From Fasciolopsis buskii (Eukaryota > Platyhelminthes > Trematoda > Plagiorchiida > Fasciolidae): a stretch of 64,000 nucleotides of DNA. Numbering within the stretch: position 1 is the stretch's first letter; each line of letters begins with the position of its first letter. The position numbers and the translations under genes are program-made. The DNA lies in NCBI GenBank assembly GCA_008360955.1, contig LUCM01003831.1, positions 31,464 to 95,463 on the forward strand, written 5' to 3'. Shown here piece after piece: positions 37,885 to 51,900 of this stretch. Under the pieces are notes generated by a model. That model was not told the origin of the DNA and made no database searches. It saw only the letters and a list, made by a program, of their open reading frames with translations.

Positions 37885-38066
37885 TTATTGTTATCTTATA
37901 CTTCCTTTATTAATGAAATAACAATGTACATCATTTTTCAGGAAGGGGGCGGCGGTAAACAAAGGGCTAGCTGACCGGCGATGGGAGGATTCGAATCAGC
38001 GACCTTCATGTCCAAACGCCACGAACTTATCCGCTTGGCCACCGCCGGAACTCGGGCGCCAAATGC
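37885..38066 (-). mobile_element. tRNA-derived SINE, copy 2, with Pol III boxes
   Basis: Read on -: box A ggtggccaagcgga (about 38046-38033) and box B tgattcgaatcc (37998-37987), spaced as in a tRNA with a long arm. Then an unrelated body (ccctttgtttaccg, ccccttcctgaaaaa, gttatttcattaataaagg) ending in a short AT-rich tail (ataagataacaataat). The tRNA-like part does not close into a full acceptor stem, so this is a SINE and not a tRNA gene. Confidence 0.8.
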
Positions 38067-38069
38067 TAT

Positions 38070-39105
38070 TAAAGCAGCCATCAAGTCACTAATAACAAAC
38101 TCAATGGAAGTCGAACTAAGATTGCGATCATCCGAGTACTTGTTTATCTAAATTCCCGATGCAACACGGTTGGTCAATATCCCTGATCCCTGAATCTACT
38201 CAATGCAAGCAAGATGCGCGCTGACAGCCAAAAATTAATGCTGTGATTTGCTTAGAGTTATTCGACTGAGGAAAGGAATATAACCGCTGAAACTCGTTGC
38301 GGTGTAGAAATCGAACAGTTCAGTTAAAAACCACATGGTGTATTGAAGTTTCGTAAGCCACTTAACCTAATCTAGTGCAGATGCTGGAGCACGCTTCAAT
38401 GCAATTCAATTGCAGTAGGGTACGTAGACTGCTGGTGCTCTGGCTACGGGAATAACTAACCCGGTAAAGACGCAGCAGCAAAGTCTACTTACATCACAAA
38501 CGTCTAACAAGCATTCAGGGATGATGATAACAAACGAACAATGTACCACCAATGATTCTCGAAGATGAACTGCATCCCATTAAGTTATGGTTTAAAAGTT
38601 CCCAAGGGAAAACCCTTTTGGGATGTGCGCCGTCGCAAACTATCTCCAAAACATCCCAGTTTACTGGATCCCAGTCAACAGTTGACTGTGTGGAGTTCGG
38701 TTGTAAGGATCTGTGCACATCAACAGCAGGAGACTAACGAACCGCCGTTCATCATCCGTATCTGACCACGAGGTGAGGTACACCCATCAAAGTAACCAAA
38801 TCTATTCACCACAGCTAGTTGTTCCTCTGCAAGAATAATATTCAGCTTTCAACCAATCCAGACCTGCAACAGCATTGGAAAACGCACTCCAAACTAATCA
38901 CACTATAGTACGGACGATCGAGAAAAACTTGCAACTTATCCGGGCTTTGACTCAGAAGCAAAAAATCTTCCGCATTCTCTAAATCAAAAATTGTTTCATT
39001 TGATCACGTCAAGCAGGACGTTGAGAAGAGAGGGTGAAAGAGAACAACCCTGACAAACACATCTCGTGATGAACTGGGGTGAAAGATCAGTGTAAGCAGG
39101 AATCA
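38070..39105. other. Intergenic, no firm feature
   Basis: Between the SINE and the LINE scrap. A short similarity (cctgcaacagcatt...aacgcac.ccaaac) links about 38866-38893 with about 30941-30980 in the ASTE1 intron, probably another old repeat. No gene seen. Confidence 0.35.
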
Positions 39106-39109
39106 GGCC

Positions 39110-39720
39110 TCAGCTATCCAAATACAGAGATTGGGAAAGTGCGCCGAATTTCTCTGGCACACCATTTAATGAGATACGGCGGCACAGAAGTGCACGATCG
39201 ACTGAGTCGAACCCCGGTATTACGATCAAGGAAGACAGAAATCGTGGGACTACGAAATATGTGCTTATGTGCTGGGACTGGCAATGTTCCCTATAGAAAC
39301 GTTGTTGGGAGCATCTGGAATTTTTCCTTGTGGATCTTAATCGCAGCTTTTGACTCAAAAGTCACAACCATAAGAAAATGGGGCATTGACCGAACACGAG
39401 AGCTCTCGGTACCGTACTTATCATCAGCCATCCCGCTAGATGTAATAAACAGCACAGTTCTGATTATCCTGCGCGACGAGCATTGAAGTATGGAACTGTT
39501 TGCATTCGCGTAACTCAAGGTAGGTGGTGGACTGCTAGGGAGTTCATTGGTCATGCAGGAAACTAACTAGGGTTCACAACCAAGGTGTTCGGTTCTAACA
39601 ACAATCTGTCTGTAAGGCAACGGCGGATGGCTGAGTGGGAGGCTTGGGTTGATTAATCTTCCATTTTTTCTGACTGAGTTTCTGGCTCAAGTGGACTCAT
39701 GGTTCCGATAGCACAAGATC
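39110..39720 (-). mobile_element. LINE fragment (second family) with RT motif A
   Basis: On -, GFDSVDRALLCRRISLNGVP then QSLYLDS at 39220-39110 is the RT motif A region of an RTE/CR1-type element, distinct in wording from copies A-D. The 39440-39715 part repeats 175-430 and may belong to the same element. Heavily decayed. Confidence 0.6.
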
Positions 39721-39881
39721 TATCAACCCGGAGCAGAAACTGGAAACGAAGCGCTGACTACGAACAGAGCAAATACGGAACCGAAAATGACCCAATCCGT
39801 GAATCCACAAAAATATCTGAGGAGAACATAAACAAAAAACAAAAAAATTGCACAAAGGAAAAGGGTTCAAGCATCGACTTG

Positions 39882-39887
39882 TTTATT
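39882..39887 (-). terminator. Polyadenylation signal AATAAA for ECSIT
   Basis: Reverse complement of tttatt, 105 bp beyond the ECSIT stop. Confidence 0.6.
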
Positions 39888-39992
39888 TCCATCTATTCAC
39901 ATGATGAGAGGAAAGATATCTTGAGAAGCAAACACAAAAAATGTGTTACCGAGGGCAGATAGTGATTCGAGGTTATAATTAATGCAAGTGAA

Positions 39993-42900
39993 CTAAAATC
40001 GATAAGCTTGTGTTTGGGGTTCATTTTCATCGTCCGTGTGGGATGTGGGATCTGAGTGACCGGGGTCCGAATTGGTGGACTCTGATTTTGGATTCAGAGT
40101 ACGCATGACTAAGGTAGCCTGGGAGAGACCAGGATTATTCTTGTCTAGTTGAGTCAACCACAAACGGAGCAGTTGTTCGGGTGCTAGTTTCGGCACCGGG
40201 GGTAAAGTAGATAAATCAATCGCTTCGGTCGATGTCACCAATGGACCATCGTGAGTGAAACGGATTTTTTGATTTTCCAGCGCATCTTCCGTTGGAGTGA
40301 CAACACCGACGGCTAAAATGGTACCTTCACCTTGTTCGTGAATCGTCAATTCGTTGGGTAAAAAACAATATTCGTGAGAACGGCGCAGTGAGAGCCATCG
40401 GTTGTCATACTCGGGTTCGGAAGTAGTTAATTGAGCACTACCTTGTGTCGCCAAAACATGCTTTGGATCAAGAAACGCCGTTTTATCAACTGGCAGTTCA
40501 ACAGTTTCGGACAGACGCAAAGCTTGAATTGATGATTTGGGTAATTTTGGGACTGGATCTAATTGACGATCGATCGGTAACGCATTGTGTCCGAGCTGAG
40601 GCAATTCCATTAGAGCTGAAAACAAAGTAACCAAAACGAGTAAGTTGGAACACTCATGAAGCGGCAATGGTGACCCAGATTGGGAAGGAAATGTAATCAG
40701 AATTATCCAAAAACGAACCTTGTTGGTATAAATTTCAGAACAAAGAAAGAAAAGTGAGGCTGCATTCAATACTTTCGCAAGTAGCCTAAAGCCGATAACC
40801 ATAAGAACCCAAATAACTAATGATAAATATCAGACCAATAGAACACTCAAGAGATGGCGTGCTGAGTCACCTGTGAGGACAGGTCATTGAGCTGATAAAC
40901 CTGAATCCTACCGGTTTCGATTCATCATCATACTGTTAAATATTATTTGGCCTAATCTATCAACCTGAATCGGACGAAAACCATGAGAAGATTGGGTCTC
41001 AAACAAGGCAGTAGTCAAGTTGACTGAGCGTTTGTCACTGCGAAAAATCCAGAAATTCGAATTCAAGATCCAACGACCACTCTGATGATAGGTAGCTAGC
41101 TATATGTTATCGCTGTTTGTTACCATGCCCGAACGGTCAGGGCTTTATTGGGTTTCCGAATAATCCTAGAGAACACACTAGAAAATAACATGGCGTGATG
41201 AAAAGCCTCGTTATCAGTTATTCGAAATCACGCTAATGCATGATTTATGATAAATGAGCTACACCCAAATGTGCTTCGTGAACTTATCAGGTACACTAAG
41301 TTCCGTAAGAAGTCGGATCTAACGCATGCATGAGTTCAGTTCACTCACGACGACATCGGTAACTTGGAATTTCCTAGGCAATACTCGACCAAACTGGGAA
41401 GAAATCAAATCACAACCACTCGTATCCTCAAGGCGACAGGCTCTCAGTAAAAAAGTCACTGCATCTCGTCAAATAACTGAATTGGAACGAACCTTCTTGA
41501 ATGTCCACGATTTTTTTATATACAAAATGGATTATAGTAAATGGGTTAAATCCCAAAATTAAACGACATCTTAAAAAACGGATGCATGTGGGGAACATGA
41601 TTAAAAGTCACCTTGTTGACTCCACTTTAAACGATAAATAATGTAGGTCTTTAGAAAAACGGGGAGAAGAAGGGTGTTCTACAGCTTTGCAGTCAAGGAA
41701 ACGAAAGGAGAATTAAACACTATCATCATTATCATCGTTCAGCGTTATACAGCAAGGCAAGCCTCACTGACAGCTGCCTTTCACCAGAGTTACATGTTTA
41801 TATGAAAAGAGTGAATATCAAAGGGGAACAGGGAGTGGACTTACACAAGCGGGAAAAGATAAGATACTGCTGCAGCCAAAACACGGAACACAGTCTAACT
41901 GTACAAACGCACGTGTTTTCAATCACTCTGATTCGATAGAAAATGACAGCACGATCATCACTGTTCACGTTTCACTGCCATATCCTTAAGTGTCTCCGGC
42001 CAGCAAGTCGACGAGTCTTTCGGACCTCAACCACAAGGACGTGAGACACCTATTTTACCTAACTTCGCTGTACATTTTCTCATCCCACGTTGCCACGTCA
42101 TCTGTTGGCCTCCACATAGCTTCTTTCATTCCTTAGGAGGAACACAAAATAAGGCACGATATGGTAGACGAGTGTTCGTCATACGCAACACGTGACCCAA
42201 CCAGCGTAATCTACTAAGTTTCATACGCTGAAACAAGCTGTTCTCAGAGGTGGCACCTAATACCAGATTCCTAACCTCAATATTACTCACCCGGAATATC
42301 AGCTCGAGAACTGAAACTTGGATCACGTCACACGAAGAGTAAAAGGAGGGAGAAGTTTTATCTGGGCTAGCACAACTGGTTGCAAAATCGGTATCTTGTA
42401 TACGCTTTTTAAAAGTGCGGCATATTTATTTCAAAGTTTCAAAAGTTCTATCTAGGTCAGCTTGTTGCCGTATCTAGTTGCATGTGTGTGTACAAACGTT
42501 AAGGGCAACTAAATAAGGTATTTTGATTCCACCAGTGCGTTCTGTTATCTTGTGTTGTCCGAATATTTGCAGAATGGAGGCTAGTGAGATTCCTCAAAGA
42601 AGGGATAGCGGAGGTGTTTGTCTGTGCAGTAGTTCGCGGCTTCCCACATGACAGATGTTTTCTTTAAGAACCCCGAAAGTCTAACCCGTATAGCAATGGG
42701 ATTTTAACCCAAAATGGGAGCTCTGACTAGCCCACTCCGATCGAAGCAACAAGCATCGCGATCTTGTTTATCTTGCACGATGACCCATGACTTGTGGAAT
42801 TCATTGCATTTGGCTAATTCCCCGAAATGTGAGGACAGGTACAACTAGGGAGTACAGTCACCAAGCCAGAGATCGGTTAAGGTTCTCGGGCAAGAGTCTT

Positions 42901-45900
42901 NTGACCCAACCAGCGCAGTCTACTAAGTTTCATACGCTGAAACAAGCTATTCTCAGAAGTGGCACCCAATACCAGATTCCTAACCTCAATATTACTTACC
43001 CGGTCACTCCATCCAATCCTAGCCATACTACGTAGACATCGGTTGTCGAAAATCTCCAACCGACGAACATCGCCCACACGCATACTCCACGTCTCGCAAC
43101 CGTACAACAAAACTGAACGCACTGCAGCACAGTACACACAGCCTTCCAACTTCAGTGAAATATCAGGCCGACGCCACAAGTGCTTCAATCCAGCGTAAGC
43201 TGCACGAGGCTTGGATATACGCATACTTACCTCCAATCCCGAGCTACCATCGTTGGACACGCAGCCACCAAGGCAGATGAAAGGGCCTACACTCGTGAGT
43301 TCATCTCCGTTCAGCACCAAGTTCTGCACTACTGTCGTCCAGTCTTGTAACAGCACCTTGCATTTTGAAGGTGCAAAGCACATGCCAAACCGAGCAACCG
43401 ATCTCGACAGTCTTTCTAGTGCGCATTGTACATGGTCCGAAGACTCGAAAAGACACAAAGACATCTCCTTAATCTCGGTCACGCAGCTTCTCTCCATTTC
43501 CCCGTTCGACTGTTACAATCAGGGGACTACCTCAAGCATCAACCAGCTATTCGTCCATGATGAAGTGAAACAGGAATGGAGAAATAGGACACCCTTGTCG
43601 AAGGTCGCTAGTCGTTTCGAATAAACTTGGTAGTTCATCGTGTACCCTCACGCGACAATAGGTACACGAGAACAATGCTCGTAACAAGTTCACGAACTTC
43701 GTCGGAATACCCGCCCGGTGGAGAGCACTGAATAGTGCTGGTCGATCCACGGAGTCGAATGCGCCTTTCAAGTCCAGAAAGACTGCGATCGCAGGAACGC
43801 GGTGCGTTTCAAGTAACTACGGGAGAGTGAATATCTGGCAGGTGGACGAAATACAGCTTGATGTTCGCGGATATTATTCTAGCGAATAGGTGTCAATCGG
43901 CGCAGCAATACCGAAGCACACACCTTAGTAACTGTCGGAATTAAACTAATCCCACAAGGACTGTTACAGTCACTCCATGTGTCCTTCTTGAAGATGGGTA
44001 CAATCAGTGGCTCACCCCACGGAAATGGAATACGCTCCTCGTCCCAAATATCACAAAAGAAGGAGGTAAGTGACTCCATCTGAGGTTCTCTACCCAATTT
44101 GAAAAGAACTGGGAGAAGGTCATCGGGACCGGCTGCTTTTCCCCTCTTCGGAAGCCGAATATTTGAATGCACTTCCACTTCCATTGGAAGATCAAGTGAC
44201 ACCTCCCAAGGATTCACAGCTGCAGACGTTCGACTAAATGCGTTAGCGTGTGGCCAGCTAAACTGATCCTTGAAATGCTCAGCCCAACAGTCCAGCTTTT
44301 GTTCTCTATCATGGATGAGTTCTCCATTCCTATCGCATACGAAGTTCACCGCCCACCGCTGTCGTGTATAAGCTTAAACAGTCTTTTACTGTCGCCTGAA
44401 GCGGCCGCCGCTTCCATCTCTTCGAATACCTTAACCCACCAGTTTTCGCGGTCATTCTTAAGGCTTATCGTCAACTGACGCTGCAACTGTCGACGCATCT
44501 TATTCACTTCCTTGCAGTTAGGAAGCTGGAGTTTTTGCCCCACTAGACCCAGAAACCCTTGTGAGATCCAATATCTTTGATGAACGCTAAATCTAGAATC
44601 ACAGGTGAAATCTGCTGCCAAATGCAAGACCTCCTTAATCTCATCCTGCTGCTCGTCTACACTGTTGCTCGTCAGAGTTCTTAGTTCCTCGGACACTTTC
44701 TGCTCATAGCGGTTGCGAACAGCCGAATCAGAGAGAAGTTTGACGGCCGATCAGGCTTGTGGTCTGCGTCGATGGCCGTTCAGCTGGAGCGAAATCGCAT
44801 TAAAACTAACGCATGGTTCGAATCGACGCACGTGATCCAGTACGGTCTACAGTTCTGGACAGAACCGCGCCAACGTTAGCCTACTGCAATATGGTCGATC
44901 TGACTCAGACTACCCGTCGAGTTAGAGCGTCATGTCGCTATGCGACGCGAACTGTGACGGAAATTCGTACTAGATAAGAATAAACGATTGTCTGTACAGA
45001 AGTGAGGAAGTCTTTCTCCATTATCTATTAGCTCAGCAGGCAAGGCGCAGCGCCCACCCAAGCAGGACTCCGATGCACTTAGTATTCCAACTTGTGGATT
45101 AAAATCACCTCCCACCACTATAATGTCAGAGCTGTTCCTTTCCCGAACAAGGGTGACGAGGTAACCGTGAAACTCGCCTTTCTCCATGTCAGTGCTGCAG
45201 TCTGTTGGAACGTATGCTGAGGTAACAAATAAACTGTGCTTAACACTACTATCCAGAAGTTCAACATCTATGGAATGAAGACCGGATAAGAATGACTGTC
45301 CAACAAACTGACAAAGGAATAGGAAGTCTTTCAATGCACACACCGGCTCCATTGTTCTCAGACAAAAACAACGAAAAATTGTTGCATTGAGAAATCTGGT
45401 AAATCCTGTGAAACTAGCTGGTGAGTTTCCTTCTGATCCAATGAAGTGTCCACAATTACTGCTCCGATCAAATCAGATAATTGTCACTGGGACCAAAATC
45501 TTGCTGTCTTGAAAGTAAAGGTAATTAACTGGATATAGGAGTCGAGTTCGAGAAGTTTTTTGCGCAAGTCACAGATATAGTTCTCGCGCCATTATAAAAG
45601 TCAGAGAAACGAAGGTCTAGTCTGGTTAATGCTCGCAATCCATAGAGAGACAGGAAACATTCAGCCAAAAAAATGTGACCGCGGAACACCAACAGCACCT
45701 GAGTGAACTGTTGAAAAACAAAGAGGTCATTTCATCAAGACCAGAAAAAGGTGCAGGAATTGAAGTCCACGATAAAAAGGGATACATGGGAAAAATCAAA
45801 TTTGTAACGAGCAGCTCATCCAAATTCACGTTTAACTCCGCCGAAATGATAAAACCACTCGGATGGAAAAGTCGGTCTTCAACAAGGTACGGTTATCGAG

Positions 45901-48900
45901 TCAGAAGGGAACTATAGATGTAGTTACGTTTGAACGGATACGGCCAACCAGGATGATTATTCCCAGACTATACGGACCGCCGAAAGTATATAGAGAAGCG
46001 GTGTCTTTGAAACTCATCTAAGCTATGAGCAACTCGATCTATCGCACGATACAGCAGTAGTTAACTAGGTTTGCTGGACCTGGTGAGGTGAGCAGTCTCA
46101 CAACACATTACGGGACAACTTCGACTTCGTGAAAAGCGTCACAAATTTAGACCTTTCGAGGCAGCAAACGTTTCCATTAGTTGTTTACAAAAATACGCCC
46201 ATCAGTAAAACAACCGATTACCCATAAGAATTTATTGTTGAAGACAACATTGTTATAGATGTTCTGGTGGACAAACAAAATGTACACAAAATGTTATAAT
46301 TTAAAGTTTACGGCAAGATTTGTCATCAGAAAATGGGGTAGCAGCGGGATCGCTCCTAGGGCCCCGAAAATGCCCAATGGACACCATTTATTGGAGAATT
46401 TGCACTCTATAAATATCATTTAAGTGACAGACGACACCGTCGATAGTACTGCACACATTCCGCAAAGCCAGCCGGGATGTTCAATTCACACTCGAAAAAT
46501 ACGCAAACGGCAGGACAGCATACTCGAATGTTCGATTAAATCGCCGAGCTGATGGCTCCGCGCAGTTGTCGGGAACCGGAAGTATAGACTTGTCAACTGC
46601 TTCTAGTTGATTAAAGTAAAACGCTGATTAGTCAACAGAGCACGGAAAATTGCCACCGAAGATGTCATAGATGAGAAGCTTCGCTTTCTACGGGAGGTGC
46701 TTCGGTAAAACAGCTGGCTATCCTAAACGCATCGTTGATAAAATCATCGAACAGTCTGAAAAACGAAATAGCCAAACGATGGTAGGAAATAAGGCCTTAG
46801 ACATCAGTTTTTTAAGGGATACGCGCCGGCGGATGCCATTTATCACAGATTATCCGGGGCTGTCGATAAAAGGCTCTATGCAGTAAAACGGCAAATTCGT
46901 GTATTTACGCATAAAAAATTGCGTGTCTGATTCTGTGGCCCTATTCTGTATATACTTATTTACCAGTTCCTGCAGGACAGCGTGAGTCTGCCGTATGACA
47001 AGACGCCTATCTGGTCGCCTCCGAGAATACCAACACTGGAGCGACTAAAACTATCACCAGTGATGTGTTCACACCTGGTTCTCTAGAAATCTGGATTACT
47101 GATGTGAACCGTACACATACAAACAGACACAACAGAGGACGTCTTACCTACTTGAACTGCCACCTAACACTCCTCCTCTCACTAGTTGTAAATAATATTT
47201 GATGCTACGCACTGGTACATTTTTTAAGTTTTATGTCGTTATCCGGGATATCGTTGCTCCTTAACTGCGTGTAGTGAGCACTGTCGCTAATTGAGTATGC
47301 CCCGTATCACCGAACCTATGCAATAAACGAAAAAATCCGGAATGAAACTCTGGCGCCCTTTACCGGATTGGCTGGTCTTTGGCAGCCAGCCTAGAAAAGG
47401 TGGCTGAACCCGGAAGAAAACCAAACGGGCTGTATACGAAGTACATAGGACTATGCTTACTGGCGTCTGCAGTGGAGAGATGGACTTGGCAACTAGGGGT
47501 TCCTAGGACCATGTGCAAGGCGTAGGAGCTGAGCGATCCGTCACCGGCTTCCAGTAGGTGACAAAATTCTCTCTTCTACTGTTCCGTAAGCCAGACCTTT
47601 TGGTCAAAGGCTTGGGGCAGGGGATCCCTCAATCACGTTCTGCTTCAATTGAGTCAACCGGGTGCTATCCCACCTGCTGATGAATCACAGATCCCTATGG
47701 CTACCCGATGTTTCCCTTATTGTTTCATTCTATGCTTCTAATGGCACATGATCCACTCGAAAATTTGTTACTACATGTAACGGGAAAAGTAGATGCTAAA
47801 TAAGAAGCTCTAAATTCAAATAGCAGGCATACTGAATGGGAGGAATGGACCGCCAAAAAGCTATCAAAATTTCCGTGATTTCCGGTTTGGCAGGCTTGAC
47901 AAGTGATGAACGGACTCAAAGGTGAAAAGCCGTTGACCCCGATGCTGTTCGAACTCATACATGGATACCATCCGTGCTTTGGCATCGTGCGTTTTGCCAA
48001 CAGAGCTACGAATTAATGTTCAAAAGTGAAATCCCTGAACATTTCGGCGTAGCCAGGCAAAGCGGTTAGCATAGCGTCGAAAATTATCGTGAAGAATAGG
48101 AATGAAACTACAAGTCCTATACGGAAGGCCACAGAACAGAGCATGTTTACTTGAAAGATTTTCACATTAATGGGGGGTGGAAACAGACATACTTTTATGC
48201 TTAATCCAACTCTCTCGTCGATGTACTCGAATTTTTTCTTTTTCTAAACGTCCGCGGTCCAGCTCTGTCCACAAGGTATAGTATGCAGCCTATAAAAAAA
48301 TGAAGTGAATAGTACTGAGGAAATACCCCATGGAGAGGTTGGATACAATAGTAAATCCTTTTAATGAAGATGAACGAAACACCGGGGTCAAGCACAGTGT
48401 ATAGGGAAACGGGTAACACATTGCTCAAAGTGAATTCTCTTCGGAATCGTTTACGACAAGTTGAGATAGTAACATCAGAGATAAAACTACACGGTATACG
48501 TCAATGAAAACGAAAAGAAACATTTTGTCTAGGTTCGAGTTTCTTCAGTGATTTGGACACCCAGCAGAAACATTATCATAGTGACTTAGCCATCGACTAC
48601 TTTTTGAGTCGTGTCCATGTGAACACACGAGGATTAAACAACTAAAAACGGGAAAGAATATAACATGAGGTTCTCTGCGGTAGACTTTGGTAGTCCGACA
48701 AACTGCACATCGAAACTAAGACGACCGGTGATGATACAGATTGAGATCGGCCCGGATAAACTCTGAAGAGCAAGAAAGGAAATAGTATGGGTGAAAAAAG
48801 CGTCCGACGATAGACTAGTGACTGTAAATTAAATTTTAATTTAAGGTCATCGATAGGCTGCATGGTCTTTAGTCAAACTCAGTCACAGAAATAAAGATAC

Positions 48901-51900
48901 GCAAGCGAAGGTGCGCTCTACACGTGACTGCAGTATTTGAACTCAAGGCAGATTAGAAGCACTAAATGCAATGTGACCGCGTCAATCCCAGACGATATGT
49001 TGAAGGTAGGAATTTCGGCACAGAGCCTGAAATTGATGTTTCTGATTGCATGGGGAGCGGTGCTTTAAGAAAGACGATAGAGAGAGGTGGGAAGGAGGAA
49101 AACTGGACAATAGTTGTTTCGGTCAGGAGACAACGGAAAAGCAAGTCTACGAGTGGAATAAAAGCATTCGCATTTTTGTGAGCATTGTAGGTTAAGCAAG
49201 TTAGGAACTATCACGGAGACGCCGAAAGGGAAACGGCAATAACTGGGGTGGTAGGAAGATGGTTTCTTGAAAAAGCCCCGGTTGGCTGAATTGTACTGGC
49301 ACAGAGTATTTCTAATTGAGTGGAAAATATGAGTGAGAAAAACTGGTGGAGCAAGAGACCATACAGTGATTCGATAAACCAGGTGAGAAGGGTATGGTGT
49401 CTCAGTGCAGCGAAAGAGTAAAAGTAAGAATAAGATCAAATATATAACCATGGTCGCCACCTCGCCTGAAGACTACTGTGTGGTAAAAACTCGTTTTCAT
49501 CGTAGACTGATCACGGTGATGCGTTCGGCTTCGCGCCTCACGGCTGAAGTGATAGGCGAATAGCTCAACCAATGTCGATTGTGTGCTCCAGACATGATGC
49601 AGTGATAAGCTAAGAATTCTTAGACGGACGAATCGCCATTGTTGAGACAACCACAATTAACGTAGATAATCAAAAGGAGGAAAACTGTTAGCTAACAATC
49701 TAGATTGGGGTTTTATGGACTGGATGTGGCGACCGACTGTTGGAAAAAGGCGCAAAGCTCGGATCTGAATGGAAATGAATGGCGAAATGTATGGCTACGG
49801 AGTTGAAGGTAGGTGGTGTCCTATGAGAGACAGATTTGAGTTCTCGTCAGTGATAGGCAACAGACAGAGAGTGGGGAAACTAATGAACAGAATCAGTGTT
49901 AAGATTCAGCCCGCGAATGTGACTAGTTTCCTGTTGTTTTGTGAGTGAGTAAGACGGACGAGATCGGATGCGTCCGTAATTATACTCACGTTTAGTAAGT
50001 CTGAATTCGTTTCTCCCTGGAGTTCACTGATTTCATTAGTACAGATACAAGTCTGTTGCTTGGTTAAAATCGATTCACGTCTTTCTAAAAGAAAATTCAC
50101 TCTAACTACTTGATGTTTCTGCACAGTCCCCGGTTCATACGGTTCAGTACTGTGAAGCTCTTTTTACATACCTCTTCACAGAACCCTTTCACTTTAACAT
50201 TTCGGCCGATGCACCATGATTATGAGGCGGATTTTCATTCGCTCGATTCTCGTCATCTGCTGTTGTTTGCTTATCTGTCAATTTAATCAGCTGTTAAATG
50301 ATGGGTTGTTTTCTCCTCCCGCATAAATTTAACACAGACATGGATGCTTTACATGGTTTCGGATCTATTGGTTCCACGCCTTCAGTGCGATTCTGAAGTC
50401 CAAACGATCAGATGGTCCGGGCTTGTTCGTTAATCTTCTTTGACTTGCCGTTTATTGCTTTAGATGGTGCAACCTTTGAGTGATGTTCCCGTTTTTCATT
50501 CGGTATATATTCGAATCGAAATTGCGATTTTGTCTCGCGAATTTCCAGCTGCTTGTATTCATGACTCACTGTAAAATATTGATCGGTTAGCCCAAAATAT
50601 CTGCTCTTTGGTGAAAGGGCACAATTTCTTCCGGCAACTGCAGAAAAATATCGTGACGAAATGATCCACGATGTCGTAATGACAGGTGTGCAGTGGGATG
50701 AGATCAAAAATGTGCTTTCAGAATGGCTAAATGCGAGTGTTCGAGTGACCATTGATTTGACTGAATCATTGAATGCAACGTGGAACCGATACTATACCAT
50801 ACATAACGACTACGCAGAATACTTCTGCAGCTGAGCACTCGCTGATGGTCCTAGCCCTGTCAATCGAATCAGTTGTGTCCAAAGGCGCATGCCTTTTCTG
50901 TTGATATTATAAGAATCACTGCCCTGAATACCTTCTTGGAGAAACTGCCTGAAGGCGTTGTGGAAAGGAGTGTGCAAACGAAACCGGCCTCTTTGACAGC
51001 CAGTACTCTGTCATCCACGATTGTCACATCCGCTTTTCCTGTTTGTCTATGTCGGATAACTACTAAGGTGCGTGTGGACAAAATTAAACTATAAGGCCTA
51101 AAAACACCGGAAGTCCAAAGAGATGTCACTCGGTTAGTTGCTGATAATCACAACTGGACATTTCATCCTGAAAAAATAACCACGGTGTGAACATTCCAAT
51201 CCTACAATATTACTCGTTATTACAAGATATTACTCCATCGTCAAGATATGACCCATAGTGACGTAGGATATTCGGTGATGGGGAACTTATGCACCGAGGT
51301 TTTTCTGTGGCATAAATTGTTTGAATGATTGAACAAGTTGGAGATACCGTGCAACGGAAAATGAGTTACAACCAAAAGCAAAAATTCAAGCGCCTCAACT
51401 ATTCGCCCATCTTGCTCCAGGTTGTCGACCCGCGGGAGTATCCGAAAACAGCGGATCCGATTTACCAATGAAGGAGTACCATATACCGTAATTACCGCCC
51501 GTTGTACACACCATATTCTCCGGTTACATATGACTGTATACAAGTACTGCAAGTCTGATTCACGACAGAGGGCTAGAAGATCAACTGGTGGGGTTGTAGA
51601 TCGTCGTATAAACTGAACGCGGAATGGAAATGATCTGGTCCCGGTCAGAACAAAATACTCTAGTGGTTGTGAGAATATGAGCACTGTGGATATTATCCAC
51701 AGTGTTCTTTCGTGGGCGAGGGGAGTGGTGAATTGCAACCATCTGACTGTACACCGTCACCTTGTACTTGTTACACGCTGCTGATTACAATTACTGAGTT
51801 TCAGCTGATGCATTTCCTTTTCCCGTCTCCATGCGCTACATCCGGGTATTTGTAACCATTTTCGGAGGGGCCTTGGCCCCATGACTGTTAAATTACCATC

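Noticed and set aside
37985..38050. tRNA gene
   Set aside because: Box A and B are present but no closing acceptor stem, and the body is shared with another copy at 35838. It is a SINE.
44248..44478. Plus-strand ORF, also present at 53300-53530
   Set aside because: Antisense shadow of the LINE linker region; repeated only because the block is duplicated.
51241..51738. 165-codon minus-strand ORF
   Set aside because: Composition and lack of motifs suggest chance; the opposite strand is also open in part. No splice-supported gene model.
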